DNA from: an uncultured Prevotellaceae bacterium
GTDB taxonomy: Bacteria > Bacteroidota > Bacteroidia > Bacteroidales > Bacteroidaceae
Length of the DNA: 35,565 bases
Direction: 5' to 3'
Assembly (NCBI GenBank): GCA_902784615.1
Contig: CACZVN010000022.1
Coordinates: 1 to 35,565 of the forward strand
Below the pieces are notes generated by a model. That model saw only the letters and a list, made by a program, of their open reading frames with translations, searched no databases and had not been told where the DNA came from. Positions 17,073 through 25,653 of this stretch are shown here, in pieces. Both the position numbers and the translations under genes were made by a program. The first letter of the stretch is position 1. Each line of letters starts with the position of its first letter.

Positions 17073-20000
17073 AAAATTCTACATTCAGACCGAATACGAC
17101 CTTCTTTGAGGTAGGATAGCCACCCTTGTCAATACCCATACCTGATGTAGCATTGGCACTGGCCTCTGGGTCAAAGCCCGGATAACTTGAGAATGTAAAG
17201 TAGTCGTCGAGCGACGCATAGAGGCGGGCATGGCTCAAGGCTATCTTGTTGATCAGTTTCTTTGGCAGGGTATAACCCAACTGTATCTGCTTGATCTTAA
17301 AGTAACTGCCATTATATACCATAGCGCTTGAAACTGCATATTTGTCCATATCGGCTGCACCAGCCTTGGGTACAGTGCCAGTAGGATTGTCAACAGTCCA
17401 ACGGTTGTCGTAGAACACTTCCTTCAGACGGTTCGACTGAACGTTGTCAGGACGGTTGATACAGTTGTATATCTTGTTGCCGGCTGTTCCCGTGCCGAAC
17501 ACAGTGAGATCAAATCCCTTATAGCCTGCGGTAAGGGTAATACCATAAGTGATAGATGGAATGGCATCGCCGATATTGGTCATATCGTCGGTTGTAATCT
17601 GTCCGTCGCCATTGAGATCCTCGAATGTGGGGTTACCTGTCTCGGGGTTAACGCCGGCAAACTTGTAGCCACGGAAATAGTAAACAGGATAGCCTTGCTC
17701 GAAATAGGTGACAGTGTAGGTGTGGAAGGTGCTACCGGTAACACGGGTGATAGAGGGATCAATATAGGTAACCTCGTTTGAGAGCGTAGAAAGGTTACCA
17801 CGTATGCCGTAGTTGAAGTCACCGATGTGGTCACGCCACCCAAGTTCGAACTCAAATCCCTTATTCTCAACGTTACCAGCGTTGATGGGTGATGTTGAAC
17901 CACCAATGATGAGTGAAGGCGTGGTGTTCCAAACCAGCAGATCCTTGGTCTTCTTGGTGAAGTAGTCTATGCCAAACGTCATGCGACCACCGAAGAGGAT
18001 GCCGTCGAAACCGAAGTTCAACTGCTCAGAGGTCTCCCACTTCAGGTCGTCATTACCCATGGTTGATGGGGCTGCCCCCTGAGTATAGTTGATGCCAGAG
18101 GTGAAGGCGTAGAGCCCGCCCTGTGCCATATCGGTGCTGTAACTGTAGCCGCCCAATGCTGAAAGGCTACCGTTCTGTCCCCAAGATGCACGGAATTTCA
18201 AACTGTCGAACCACTTCTTGAGTGGCACAAAGAACTTCTCCTCGCTGATGGTCCATCCTACAGAAACAGCAGGGAAGTAACCCCAGCGGGTCTTCTTTGA
18301 GAGTTTTGACAGGTCAGCGGCATCAGCACGCAGCGAAGCCTGCAACATATAACGGCCCATAAAATCATAACTTAGACGTCCGAAGTAAGAGTACTTAGTG
18401 CTCTCGGTGGTCTCACCGCTTACGCCCTTTGTAGCAGAGGCATTGGCATAGTTCAGATAGTAGAACAGAGGATCGTTCTTGGTCAGAGCGTCTTCACCAT
18501 TGCCTGTAAGAGAACCGGTAACACTATCGCTCGATGACTTCTGGAATGACATACCAACCATACCTGTAATGGTGTGGGCGCCGAAGGTCTTCATGTAGTT
18601 GGCAAAGTTCTCCCACTGATAGTAGATAGAAGTAGAAGAACTACTGCTATAGTCCAGATAATCTCTGCCCTGCACAGCATTGCCATAGAAAGGCAGCGAT
18701 ACAGTGTTGCTACGAGTACCACCCAAGCGATAACCAAAGCGAGAGGTAACGGTAAGGCCCTGAATAGGGGTGAAATCACCGTAGATAGATCCGTTGATAT
18801 TGAATCCTGCATTCTTCGTCTGACCATTATCACGCATAATCATAGGATGATACTGCTCACCCTTATAGAATCTTGATACACCGTAGTAGTTGCCGTTCTC
18901 GTCGGTCAGCAGGTGCTTACCTGTGGCCAGAGCGTTCTGCATGTGGTAAGGCAGATTCTCTGCGGTATAGGTGTCGGCAGTCAGAGGGTCGAGCATCAGG
19001 ATAGAGGTAAGCAGTGAACCATACTCACTGTTACTTGACACCTGACGGACATCGTATTTCTCAACCTGATTGGTGGTACCCACCTTCAGCCAGTCCTTAA
19101 TCTTATACTCACCGTTCACAGTTGCAGTCAGTCGCTTGTAGGTGTCGGCATCGCCCTTCACGATACCATTGTTATTCAGGTAAGAAAGAGCCAGGTAATA
19201 GTTGCCGCGATCGTTACCACCCGTGAACGAGAGGTTATGCTTCTGCATGTGACCGTGGTTGAAGGCGACATCGGTCCAAGAGGTATTGGTAACGCCGTCC
19301 CAGTTCTTCAGCAACTCATCTTGCGTAAAGATGTTACCCTCGGTCATGTACTGGATGTACTGCTCAGAGTTCAGCAATTTGGGGATGCGAGCCAGACTCT
19401 CGTCTGTCCACATAAAATCGTAAGATATCTTACCCTGTCCGGGCTTACCTTTCTTGGTGGTAATGAGTACAACACCGTTACCGGCCTCTGCACCGTAGAT
19501 AGCTGCCGAAGCAGCGTCCTTCAGAATTTCCATAGAAGCGATGGTACTGGGATCGATACCGCTGATATCACTCAAACGTACACCATCAACTACGTAAAGA
19601 GGATTTGAACTGACATTAGAAGAATAGCCGCGCACACGTACAGTAGGTGAACTGCCAGGAGCGGCCGATGAAGAGATAATCTGCACGCCAGAAGTCTTAC
19701 CCTGCAGGGCCTGCTGAGCATTGGAGATGGTACGGTTCTCCATGTCCTCAGGCTTTACCTGCGAGATGGCACCCGTCACCGAACTCTTCTTCTGCACACC
19801 GTAACCTACAACCACCACTTCGTCAAGTACCTTGTTGTCGGGTTGCAACTTGATGGTCATACCGTTTTTGGCAGCCACCTCCTGCGTCTCATAACCAACG
19901 TAGGAGACCACAATCGTCTGTCCTGCCTTCACATTCACCATAAAGTTACCATCGAAGTCGGTGATGGTAGCATTCTTGGCGTCACTCTTGTCGCTAACGG

Positions 20001-20118
20001 TAGCGCCGATCACGCCCTCACCGTTCTCGTCAATCACAGTGCCCTTGATTCCCTGGGCGAAAGATGTCACTGACATAAACATTGCCATGAACATCATCAG
20101 AATACTGTTTCTTTTCAT
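17071..20118 (-). CDS. SusC/RagA family TonB-dependent outer membrane transporter
   Basis: A 1015-residue outer membrane beta-barrel. A signal peptide ends near SFAQG (about residue 22). Residues 23-95 are a CarboxypepD-regulatory-like domain (GTVIDENGEGVIGATV). The TonB box/plug region follows (VVGYGVQKKSSVTGAIS) with SNPLYVVDGVRLSDISGIDPSTI and EILKDAASAAIYGAEAGNGVVLITTKKG. The C-terminus VVFGLNVEF is a typical barrel end with a terminal aromatic. With SusD it imports oligosaccharides using TonB energy. It heads the minus-strand operon, and its upstream region holds the three-box array and a -7 element. The length is normal. Confidence 0.96.
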   Translation of the reverse strand: MKRNSILMMFMAMFMSVTSFAQGIKGTVIDENGEGVIGATVSDKSDAKNATITDFDGNFMVNVKAGQTIVVSYVGYETQEVAAKNGMTIKLQPDNKVLDEVVVVGYGVQKKSSVTGAISQVKPEDMENRTISNAQQALQGKTSGVQIISSSAAPGSSPTVRVRGYSSNVSSNPLYVVDGVRLSDISGIDPSTIASMEILKDAASAAIYGAEAGNGVVLITTKKGKPGQGKISYDFMWTDESLARIPKLLNSEQYIQYMTEGNIFTQDELLKNWDGVTNTSWTDVAFNHGHMQKHNLSFTGGNDRGNYYLALSYLNNNGIVKGDADTYKRLTATVNGEYKIKDWLKVGTTNQVEKYDVRQVSSNSEYGSLLTSILMLDPLTADTYTAENLPYHMQNALATGKHLLTDENGNYYGVSRFYKGEQYHPMIMRDNGQTKNAGFNINGSIYGDFTPIQGLTVTSRFGYRLGGTRSNTVSLPFYGNAVQGRDYLDYSSSSSTSIYYQWENFANYMKTFGAHTITGMVGMSFQKSSSDSVTGSLTGNGEDALTKNDPLFYYLNYANASATKGVSGETTESTKYSYFGRLSYDFMGRYMLQASLRADAADLSKLSKKTRWGYFPAVSVGWTISEEKFFVPLKKWFDSLKFRASWGQNGSLSALGGYSYSTDMAQGGLYAFTSGINYTQGAAPSTMGNDDLKWETSEQLNFGFDGILFGGRMTFGIDYFTKKTKDLLVWNTTPSLIIGGSTSPINAGNVENKGFEFELGWRDHIGDFNYGIRGNLSTLSNEVTYIDPSITRVTGSTFHTYTVTYFEQGYPVYYFRGYKFAGVNPETGNPTFEDLNGDGQITTDDMTNIGDAIPSITYGITLTAGYKGFDLTVFGTGTAGNKIYNCINRPDNVQSNRLKEVFYDNRWTVDNPTGTVPKAGAADMDKYAVSSAMVYNGSYFKIKQIQLGYTLPKKLINKIALSHARLYASLDDYFTFSSYPGFDPEASANATSGMGIDKGGYPTSKKVVFGLNVEF

Positions 20119-20172
20119 TGAGATTTTAATTGTTAGAGTTAATTGTTAGATGCTTTTTTGCAAATCTGGGCG

Positions 20173-20289
20173 CAAAATTATATAATATTAAATAATGATG
20201 TTTTCTCATATTGTTTTTCGTTTTTCTCCATTGTTCAAATCATTTCCAGCGTTTTCCAATTTGTTCAAAAGTTGTCGGATTCGTTCAAA
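20173..20289 (-). promoter_or_regulatory. Candidate HTCS operator array and promoter of the susC operon
   Basis: Three GTTCAAA boxes start at 20233, 20263 and 20283 (spacing 30 and 20 bp). A minus-strand -7 element TAATTTTG lies at 20173-20180, and the first box starts exactly 53 bp beyond its end. The geometry is identical to 4785-4901. The longer flank (TTCCAATTT and GTCGGATTC before the box) also resembles that site. The same array lies 37 bp upstream of the plus-strand -7 element of the CE1 gene at 20369, so it could serve both directions. Confidence 0.75.
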
Positions 20290-20326
20290 AAGATTAAAAG
20301 GTGATGGCTATTCAAAGAATAATCCG

Positions 20327-20334
20327 TAACTTTG
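20327..20334 (+). promoter_or_regulatory. -7 element of the CE1 gene at 20369
   Basis: TAACTTTG matches TAnnTTTG and lies 34 bp before the ATG. There is no TTTG at the -33 position, and a GTTCAAA box ends 37 bp upstream, so activation by the regulator bound at the array is plausible. Confidence 0.6.
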
Positions 20335-20368
20335 CGCCATACAATCAATTAATTAAAACAATACCTGT

Positions 20369-21463
20369 ATGAAAAAGATTCTCTTATCAGTTCTGATGAT
20401 CGGCAGTGCAGTCTATGCATCTGCCCAGTGGTATCACGAACCCACTCCCAACGACACGCTGAAGTCCGTACGCCAGATGACCGACGGCAGTGCCGTGTTC
20501 AGCATCTATGCCCCCCAGGCCCAGAAGGTGAGCGTAGCGGGCGATATCTTCAGCATGAACCCCAAGACGGAGAAGGCCGACAACGGCGTGTGGACGATCA
20601 CCATCCCCGACATGCAGGCAGGTGCCTTCCGCTATCACTTCGTGGTGGATGGTGTAAACGTGTATGACCCTATCGCCCCAGAGGCCAAGGAGACCTCGGC
20701 CGTGGCAATCATCGGCCAAGGTGATGAGTTCTTCAGGATGAAAGACGTGCCCCACGGTGCCATTGCCCAGCGTTACTACTACTCGAAGAACCTGAAGACC
20801 ACGCGCCGTCTGCACGTTTGGACGCCTGCTGGCTACGAGAAATCGTCAGAGAGTCTGCCCGTGCTCTACCTGATCCATGGCGGTGGCGATACGGATAACG
20901 CTTGGTCAGGTGTGGGCTGCGCCGGCAATATCCTCGACAACCTGTTGGCTGGGGGCAAGATGCGCCCGATGATCGTGGTGATGCCCAACGGCTCCATCGA
21001 CACTCCTTCGCTCGAAGAGGAGGTACCCCTGTTCGAAGAGGATCTCGTACAGAGCATCATCCCTTTTATCGAGAACAACTACCGTGTTGTGGCCGACAAG
21101 GAGCACAGGGCAATGGCTGGTCTGTCGATGGGTGGCATGGAAACGCTGGAGACCATGCTGAAGGACTACGAGAAGTTCTGCTATTTCTGGGTACTCAGCT
21201 CAGGTTGGTTTGCCAACAACCAAGAGGCTTACGCCAACTATGCCAAGCAACTGAACGCGATGGCCTCAGACTTTAACAAAGGCGTAAAACAACTGGTGTT
21301 CACCATGGGCGGTCCTGAGGATATTGCCTACAACAACTGCAAGGCCATGCTGAAGCTTTTCGACGGTGCCGGTATCAAGTATGAATATCAGGAGGCTCCT
21401 GGCGGCCATACCTGGCACACTTGGCGCAATAACCTGTACGAACTGGCGCAGAAGATATTTTAG
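20369..21463 (+). CDS. CE1-type esterase, divergent member
   Basis: A secreted 364-residue esterase of the same fold as the other two in the window but more distant and shorter. Residues 1-19 are a signal peptide ending ASAQ. The E-set domain spans about 25-120 (VFSIYAPQAQKVSV). The hydrolase domain has YLIHGGGDTDNAW, GLSMGG (Ser253) and PGGHTWHTWR (His347); the acid is probably Asp318 in GGPED or a nearby residue. Its likely role is to remove acyl decorations from the PUL substrate, perhaps with different specificity from its neighbours. It is divergent from susC, shares that regulatory region, and is followed 59 bp later by the HTCS gene. Confidence 0.9.
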   Translation: MKKILLSVLMIGSAVYASAQWYHEPTPNDTLKSVRQMTDGSAVFSIYAPQAQKVSVAGDIFSMNPKTEKADNGVWTITIPDMQAGAFRYHFVVDGVNVYDPIAPEAKETSAVAIIGQGDEFFRMKDVPHGAIAQRYYYSKNLKTTRRLHVWTPAGYEKSSESLPVLYLIHGGGDTDNAWSGVGCAGNILDNLLAGGKMRPMIVVMPNGSIDTPSLEEEVPLFEEDLVQSIIPFIENNYRVVADKEHRAMAGLSMGGMETLETMLKDYEKFCYFWVLSSGWFANNQEAYANYAKQLNAMASDFNKGVKQLVFTMGGPEDIAYNNCKAMLKLFDGAGIKYEYQEAPGGHTWHTWRNNLYELAQKIF

Positions 21464-21495
21464 GACAAAAATGAGGCATTATGGGAAATAATTTG

Positions 21496-21503
21496 TATCT
21501 TTG
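21496..21503 (+). promoter_or_regulatory. -7 element of the HTCS gene
   Basis: TATCTTTG matches TAnnTTTG and lies 19 bp before the ATG at 21523. No good -33 element is visible. It suggests the regulator is expressed separately from the upstream esterase. Confidence 0.65.
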
Positions 21504-21522
21504 ACCCCAAAATGATACAACT

Positions 21523-24500
21523 ATGACTACAAGACCTATCGTAACGGCGACTGCCGTCCTCATGTGCATGCTGGGCTTGTTGGCTTGTCAGCAGGAGGAC
21601 AGACAGGACGGTAACAGGGATAAGGACGAAGAACATGGTCTCGTGGTGGCACAGGAACTGTCGAACAGCCGCGTACAGGCCATCGAGGAGGATGCAACGG
21701 GACAACTGTGGGTTGCTACGTTCCGGGGACTGAACCGTTACGACGGTCATGAGTATCACCAGTATTTCTGTACGGACGATTCCCTAGGCCTGCCTGACAA
21801 CAATGTGCAGGGACTGCTCTGCGATAAGCAGGGACGCCTGTGGGTGGCCACGGTGAACGGCGTATGTCGCTACACACGCAAGGATAACTTTGAGCGCATC
21901 CCCATGCAGACGGGCAATAAGAACGCCCGCAAACTGCTCATGGACTCCAAGGGACGCATATTCGTCTATAACGGCACGGAGGTGATGATATATGATGAGC
22001 ATCACAACATCTTCCTGCCACACATCAGCCGTCAGATGATCGAACAGGCGTGGGGCGACTTCTTTATCGATGCCTCTGATGACATCCTGCTGATAGGGTC
22101 TGACAATCTTCTGATTTATGATGGCGACACCTTCAAACAACGTATCAAACTCCAGCATCCAGAGGGTGCCGGCTTTTACTATTTCGGTTTGCTGGAAAAC
22201 GGTCTGCTACTGTCGTCTGGCAATGGTACGCTGATGCTCTTCGACACGAAAGCGCGACAAAGAGTGCCCATCAGCCCAGAGATGGAAGCGAGGCTTCTGG
22301 CCAATGGGAGTGCGGTGCAGGCAGCCTGTCTGCTGGAGAACAACACCATTCTGCTGAACACTTCGAAGAACGGACTCTTCGAGTTAAACCTGTTGGCTCA
22401 GACACTGCGCGGCGAGGGTGACGCGGGTTTCACGATGCCCGTGCCAGACGCCTACGTGACACATATCTTCGAGGATTCGCGAAGGAACATCTGGCTGGGC
22501 ACTTACGACAAGGGGATCTTCGCCAATTATTATTATAAAGAGAAGTTCGGTGGTAGTGACAACTACCTGAACCGAGTGATCGAGAACTCCTCCGTCCTCG
22601 CCGTGGCCATGGACAAGCAGGACAACCTCTGGATCTCGACCATGCTGAAGGGTGTCTTCGTATATCACACGGCCACGCAGAAAGCAGAGGAGATCATGAT
22701 AGAAGGGCTGCCCGCAGGCGAGACGAAGAACGCCATCAACCACATCTTCTGTGACCGCGGCGGACTGCTGTGGCTCTCGACGAATAATATCGTGATGAAG
22801 TGCCAATATGACGGAACAAGGTTGCACATCCTCGGACAGTGGCCCGTGCCGATGACGATGGACTTCGAACAGACGGATGACGGGACGGTATGGGTCTCGA
22901 CGGCCTCCACATACATTCTGGGATTCCACCCAGGCAGCAACGAGCCAGAAGCCAAGCAGGCGTTCAACGTGGATTACACCTTCATCCCTTCGTTGCAGAA
23001 ACTCAGCGACGGATCAATGCTGATTGCAGCCTTCTATCAGAACATCATGAAGATGGATCCCCAGACAGGCAAACTGACACAACTCGAGATCCCTGACATG
23101 AAGAAATGTATCCGCAGAAGCGTGTTCATCCCCACAGATATGTATCAGGATGAGCAGGGCGACGTATGGATAGGAACGGTGAGCAACGGACTGTTGCGCT
23201 ATAGTCCGAAGACAAACACGATGACACGCATCGCCGGTCTGTCGTGTTCCGACGTAGCCAGCATCGAGAAAGGCCATCAGGGAAACCTGTGGATCAGCAC
23301 GATGAAGGGTCTGAACCGTCTGGATCTCAAGACAGGGCGCATCACCTCGCTCTATAAGGCCGACGGACTGGCTGGCGACGAGTTCATGGACCGTGCCTCG
23401 TGCCAGTTGCCCAACGGCAGTCTAGTATTTGGCGGCACAGACGGCATCACCATGTTCAACCCTGCCGATATCGACACGCTGAGGATTATCCCGCTGAGGC
23501 TCTGCCATCTGAAAATACACAACCAACTGGTACACCCTACTGACGGTGGACCCATCGAAGTAATGCTCGACAGTTGTCAGGAGATTCGTCTGCACCACGA
23601 CCAGAACAGTTTCTCAATCTCGTTCACGGCCCTTGACTTCGGCGAGTATGAACGCGTACATTATTATTATAAACTCGACGGCTTCGATAGCGAATGGATC
23701 GATGCGGGCAACAGCCATTCGGCCAGCTACGCCAACCTGCCTTCTGGGCACTATACTTTCCGCGTGCGCACTACCGACAGTGCCAGCGACGAAGGGAACA
23801 GCGACGAGCGTACCATCAACGTGATAGTAGAGCCTGCACCAGCCTATTCATGGTGGGCCTGGCTCATCTATCTGATACTGGGAGGTTTGTTAGCCACTTA
23901 TCTCTATCACAATGCGCGTCGCTTGGTGAGGGCCCGTAGGGCAGCCCGTCAGGCACAGATGGAAAAGGAGCAGGAGAAGCGTGTGAACGCGATGAACATG
24001 AGTTTCTTCGCCAATATCGCCCATGAGTTCCGTACACCGTTGACGATGATCGCAGGCCCTGTAGGACAGTTGGCCAAGAGTGGATCGCTCGACGGCGAGG
24101 AGCGCTCACTGCTCAGCATCGCCCAGCGTAGCATCCAAAGGATGTTCAAGCTCGTGAACCAAATAATGGACTTTAATAAACTGGAGAACGATACCCTGCG
24201 CTTGAGCGTAGAGCAGATCGACGTGGTGAAGGTCATGAACGACATCCTAGACACCTTCGAGTTTAACGCCAAGGAGAAAGGCATCACGATTCACCGTTTC
24301 GGCATGGAGGATAAACTGCTGGCCTGGACCGATGGCGACAAACTGGAGAAGATTGTCTCGAACCTGCTGTCGAACGCCCTGAAGTTCACACCCCGCGACG
24401 GGCATATCGACGTCTCGCTCGATACGACCGATGATACGGTGGAGGTGACAGTGGCCGATACGGGCAAGGGCATTCCTGAGGAACAGCAAGAGAACATCTT

Positions 24501-25545
24501 CAAACGATATTACCAGCTCGACAACCAGACGAAAGCCATCGTGAACTGGGGAACGGGCATCGGCCTCTACTATTCGCGCCGTCTGGCAGAACTGCATCAC
24601 GGCAGTCTGACGGCAGGCAATCGCAAAGAGGGAACGGGTGCCGTGTTTACACTGATCTATCCCATGACGGAGCAGGCCTATACAGCCGAAGAGCGCAGAC
24701 CATTGGAAGGCGACGGCGTGGCAGACTATCGCATCATTGATATGCCAGTCAGTCCACAGGCAAACCGGCAGCCCCCACAGTCGGAAGACGACCGTCCTAC
24801 GATCCTCGTAGTGGATGACGATACGGAGATCATTAACTACATGCGACTGCTGTTCTCACAAGACTATCATCTCATCACCTGTCTGGATGCCGACACCGCT
24901 CTCGAGGAGATGCGCGCCGAGGAACCGAATATCGTGCTCAGCGACGTGATGATGCCTGGCAAGGACGGCTATGAACTCTGTCAGGAGATCAAGCAGGACA
25001 TCCAGTTGAGCCATATCCCCGTAATCCTCGTCACAGCAAAGATCACAGCCGAGAACCAGGTGGAAGGCCTCAACGTGGGTGCCGACGCCTATGTCACCAA
25101 ACCTTTCGAGCCTGCCGTACTGTCGGCCCTCATCCAGTCGCAACTGAAGAACCGTGAACGGGTGCGCAAGTTACTCACCAATGCCACGACGACGGAAGAG
25201 GAAGGTGTGGAGAATGCACTCTCCGAACAGGACAAGCATTTCATGGAGGAACTCTACAAACTGATGGAGGAAGAACTGTCGAACTCGGAACTCGATGTGA
25301 CGCGCATCACGAAGATGCTCTATATCTCGCGTACGAAACTCTATTATAAGATCAAGGGACTGACGGGTGAGACGCCCTCGAACTTCTTCCGCACCTATAA
25401 ACTGAACCGTGCTGCAGAACTGTTGAAGAGTGGCAGATACACCATCGCGGAGATTGCCGACAAGACGGGCTTCAGCACCCAAAGCCACTTCTCCGTAGTG
25501 TTCAAGAAGCAGTTTGGTGTCACCCCTTCGGACTACAAGGGATAG
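21523..25545 (+). CDS. Hybrid two-component system regulator (HTCS)
   Basis: A 1340-residue one-protein sensor and transcription activator typical of Bacteroidota PULs. Domains in order: an N-terminal signal with a lipobox-like LLAC (about residue 22); periplasmic beta-propeller repeats (about 40-690, with LWVATFRGLNRYDG, NIWLGTYDKGIF and LWISTMKGLNRLD); a Y_Y_Y domain (about 700-770, YYKLDGFDSEWID); a membrane helix (777-800); HisKA with phospho-acceptor His834 (NIAHEFRTPL); HATPase (SNLLSNALKF, VADTGKGIPEE, GTGIGLYYSRR); a receiver with Asp1141 in SDVMMPGKDGYE; and an AraC-type HTH at the end (IAEIADKTGFSTQSHF). It senses a specific oligosaccharide in the periplasm and activates the PUL. 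The GTTCAAA arrays upstream of susC and the GH3 gene are its likely targets. All key residues are present. Confidence 0.96.
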   Translation: MTTRPIVTATAVLMCMLGLLACQQEDRQDGNRDKDEEHGLVVAQELSNSRVQAIEEDATGQLWVATFRGLNRYDGHEYHQYFCTDDSLGLPDNNVQGLLCDKQGRLWVATVNGVCRYTRKDNFERIPMQTGNKNARKLLMDSKGRIFVYNGTEVMIYDEHHNIFLPHISRQMIEQAWGDFFIDASDDILLIGSDNLLIYDGDTFKQRIKLQHPEGAGFYYFGLLENGLLLSSGNGTLMLFDTKARQRVPISPEMEARLLANGSAVQAACLLENNTILLNTSKNGLFELNLLAQTLRGEGDAGFTMPVPDAYVTHIFEDSRRNIWLGTYDKGIFANYYYKEKFGGSDNYLNRVIENSSVLAVAMDKQDNLWISTMLKGVFVYHTATQKAEEIMIEGLPAGETKNAINHIFCDRGGLLWLSTNNIVMKCQYDGTRLHILGQWPVPMTMDFEQTDDGTVWVSTASTYILGFHPGSNEPEAKQAFNVDYTFIPSLQKLSDGSMLIAAFYQNIMKMDPQTGKLTQLEIPDMKKCIRRSVFIPTDMYQDEQGDVWIGTVSNGLLRYSPKTNTMTRIAGLSCSDVASIEKGHQGNLWISTMKGLNRLDLKTGRITSLYKADGLAGDEFMDRASCQLPNGSLVFGGTDGITMFNPADIDTLRIIPLRLCHLKIHNQLVHPTDGGPIEVMLDSCQEIRLHHDQNSFSISFTALDFGEYERVHYYYKLDGFDSEWIDAGNSHSASYANLPSGHYTFRVRTTDSASDEGNSDERTINVIVEPAPAYSWWAWLIYLILGGLLATYLYHNARRLVRARRAARQAQMEKEQEKRVNAMNMSFFANIAHEFRTPLTMIAGPVGQLAKSGSLDGEERSLLSIAQRSIQRMFKLVNQIMDFNKLENDTLRLSVEQIDVVKVMNDILDTFEFNAKEKGITIHRFGMEDKLLAWTDGDKLEKIVSNLLSNALKFTPRDGHIDVSLDTTDDTVEVTVADTGKGIPEEQQENIFKRYYQLDNQTKAIVNWGTGIGLYYSRRLAELHHGSLTAGNRKEGTGAVFTLIYPMTEQAYTAEERRPLEGDGVADYRIIDMPVSPQANRQPPQSEDDRPTILVVDDDTEIINYMRLLFSQDYHLITCLDADTALEEMRAEEPNIVLSDVMMPGKDGYELCQEIKQDIQLSHIPVILVTAKITAENQVEGLNVGADAYVTKPFEPAVLSALIQSQLKNRERVRKLLTNATTTEEEGVENALSEQDKHFMEELYKLMEEELSNSELDVTRITKMLYISRTKLYYKIKGLTGETPSNFFRTYKLNRAAELLKSGRYTIAEIADKTGFSTQSHFSVVFKKQFGVTPSDYKG

Positions 25546-25619
25546 AGGTTGTGCAAACGATTATCCTGACAGCCTATAAGATTCATACGCCTAAACGAAC
25601 AACGAGGCACAAAAATACC

Positions 25620-25627
25620 TATCTTTG
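25620..25627 (+). promoter_or_regulatory. -7 element of the GH13 gene
   Basis: TATCTTTG lies 26 bp before the ATG at 25654. The 108-bp gap has no GTTCAAA box, so the GH13 gene may not share the control of the susC operon. Confidence 0.6.
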
Positions 25628-25653
25628 CATCGGAAGAATAAACTAAAGACGAT

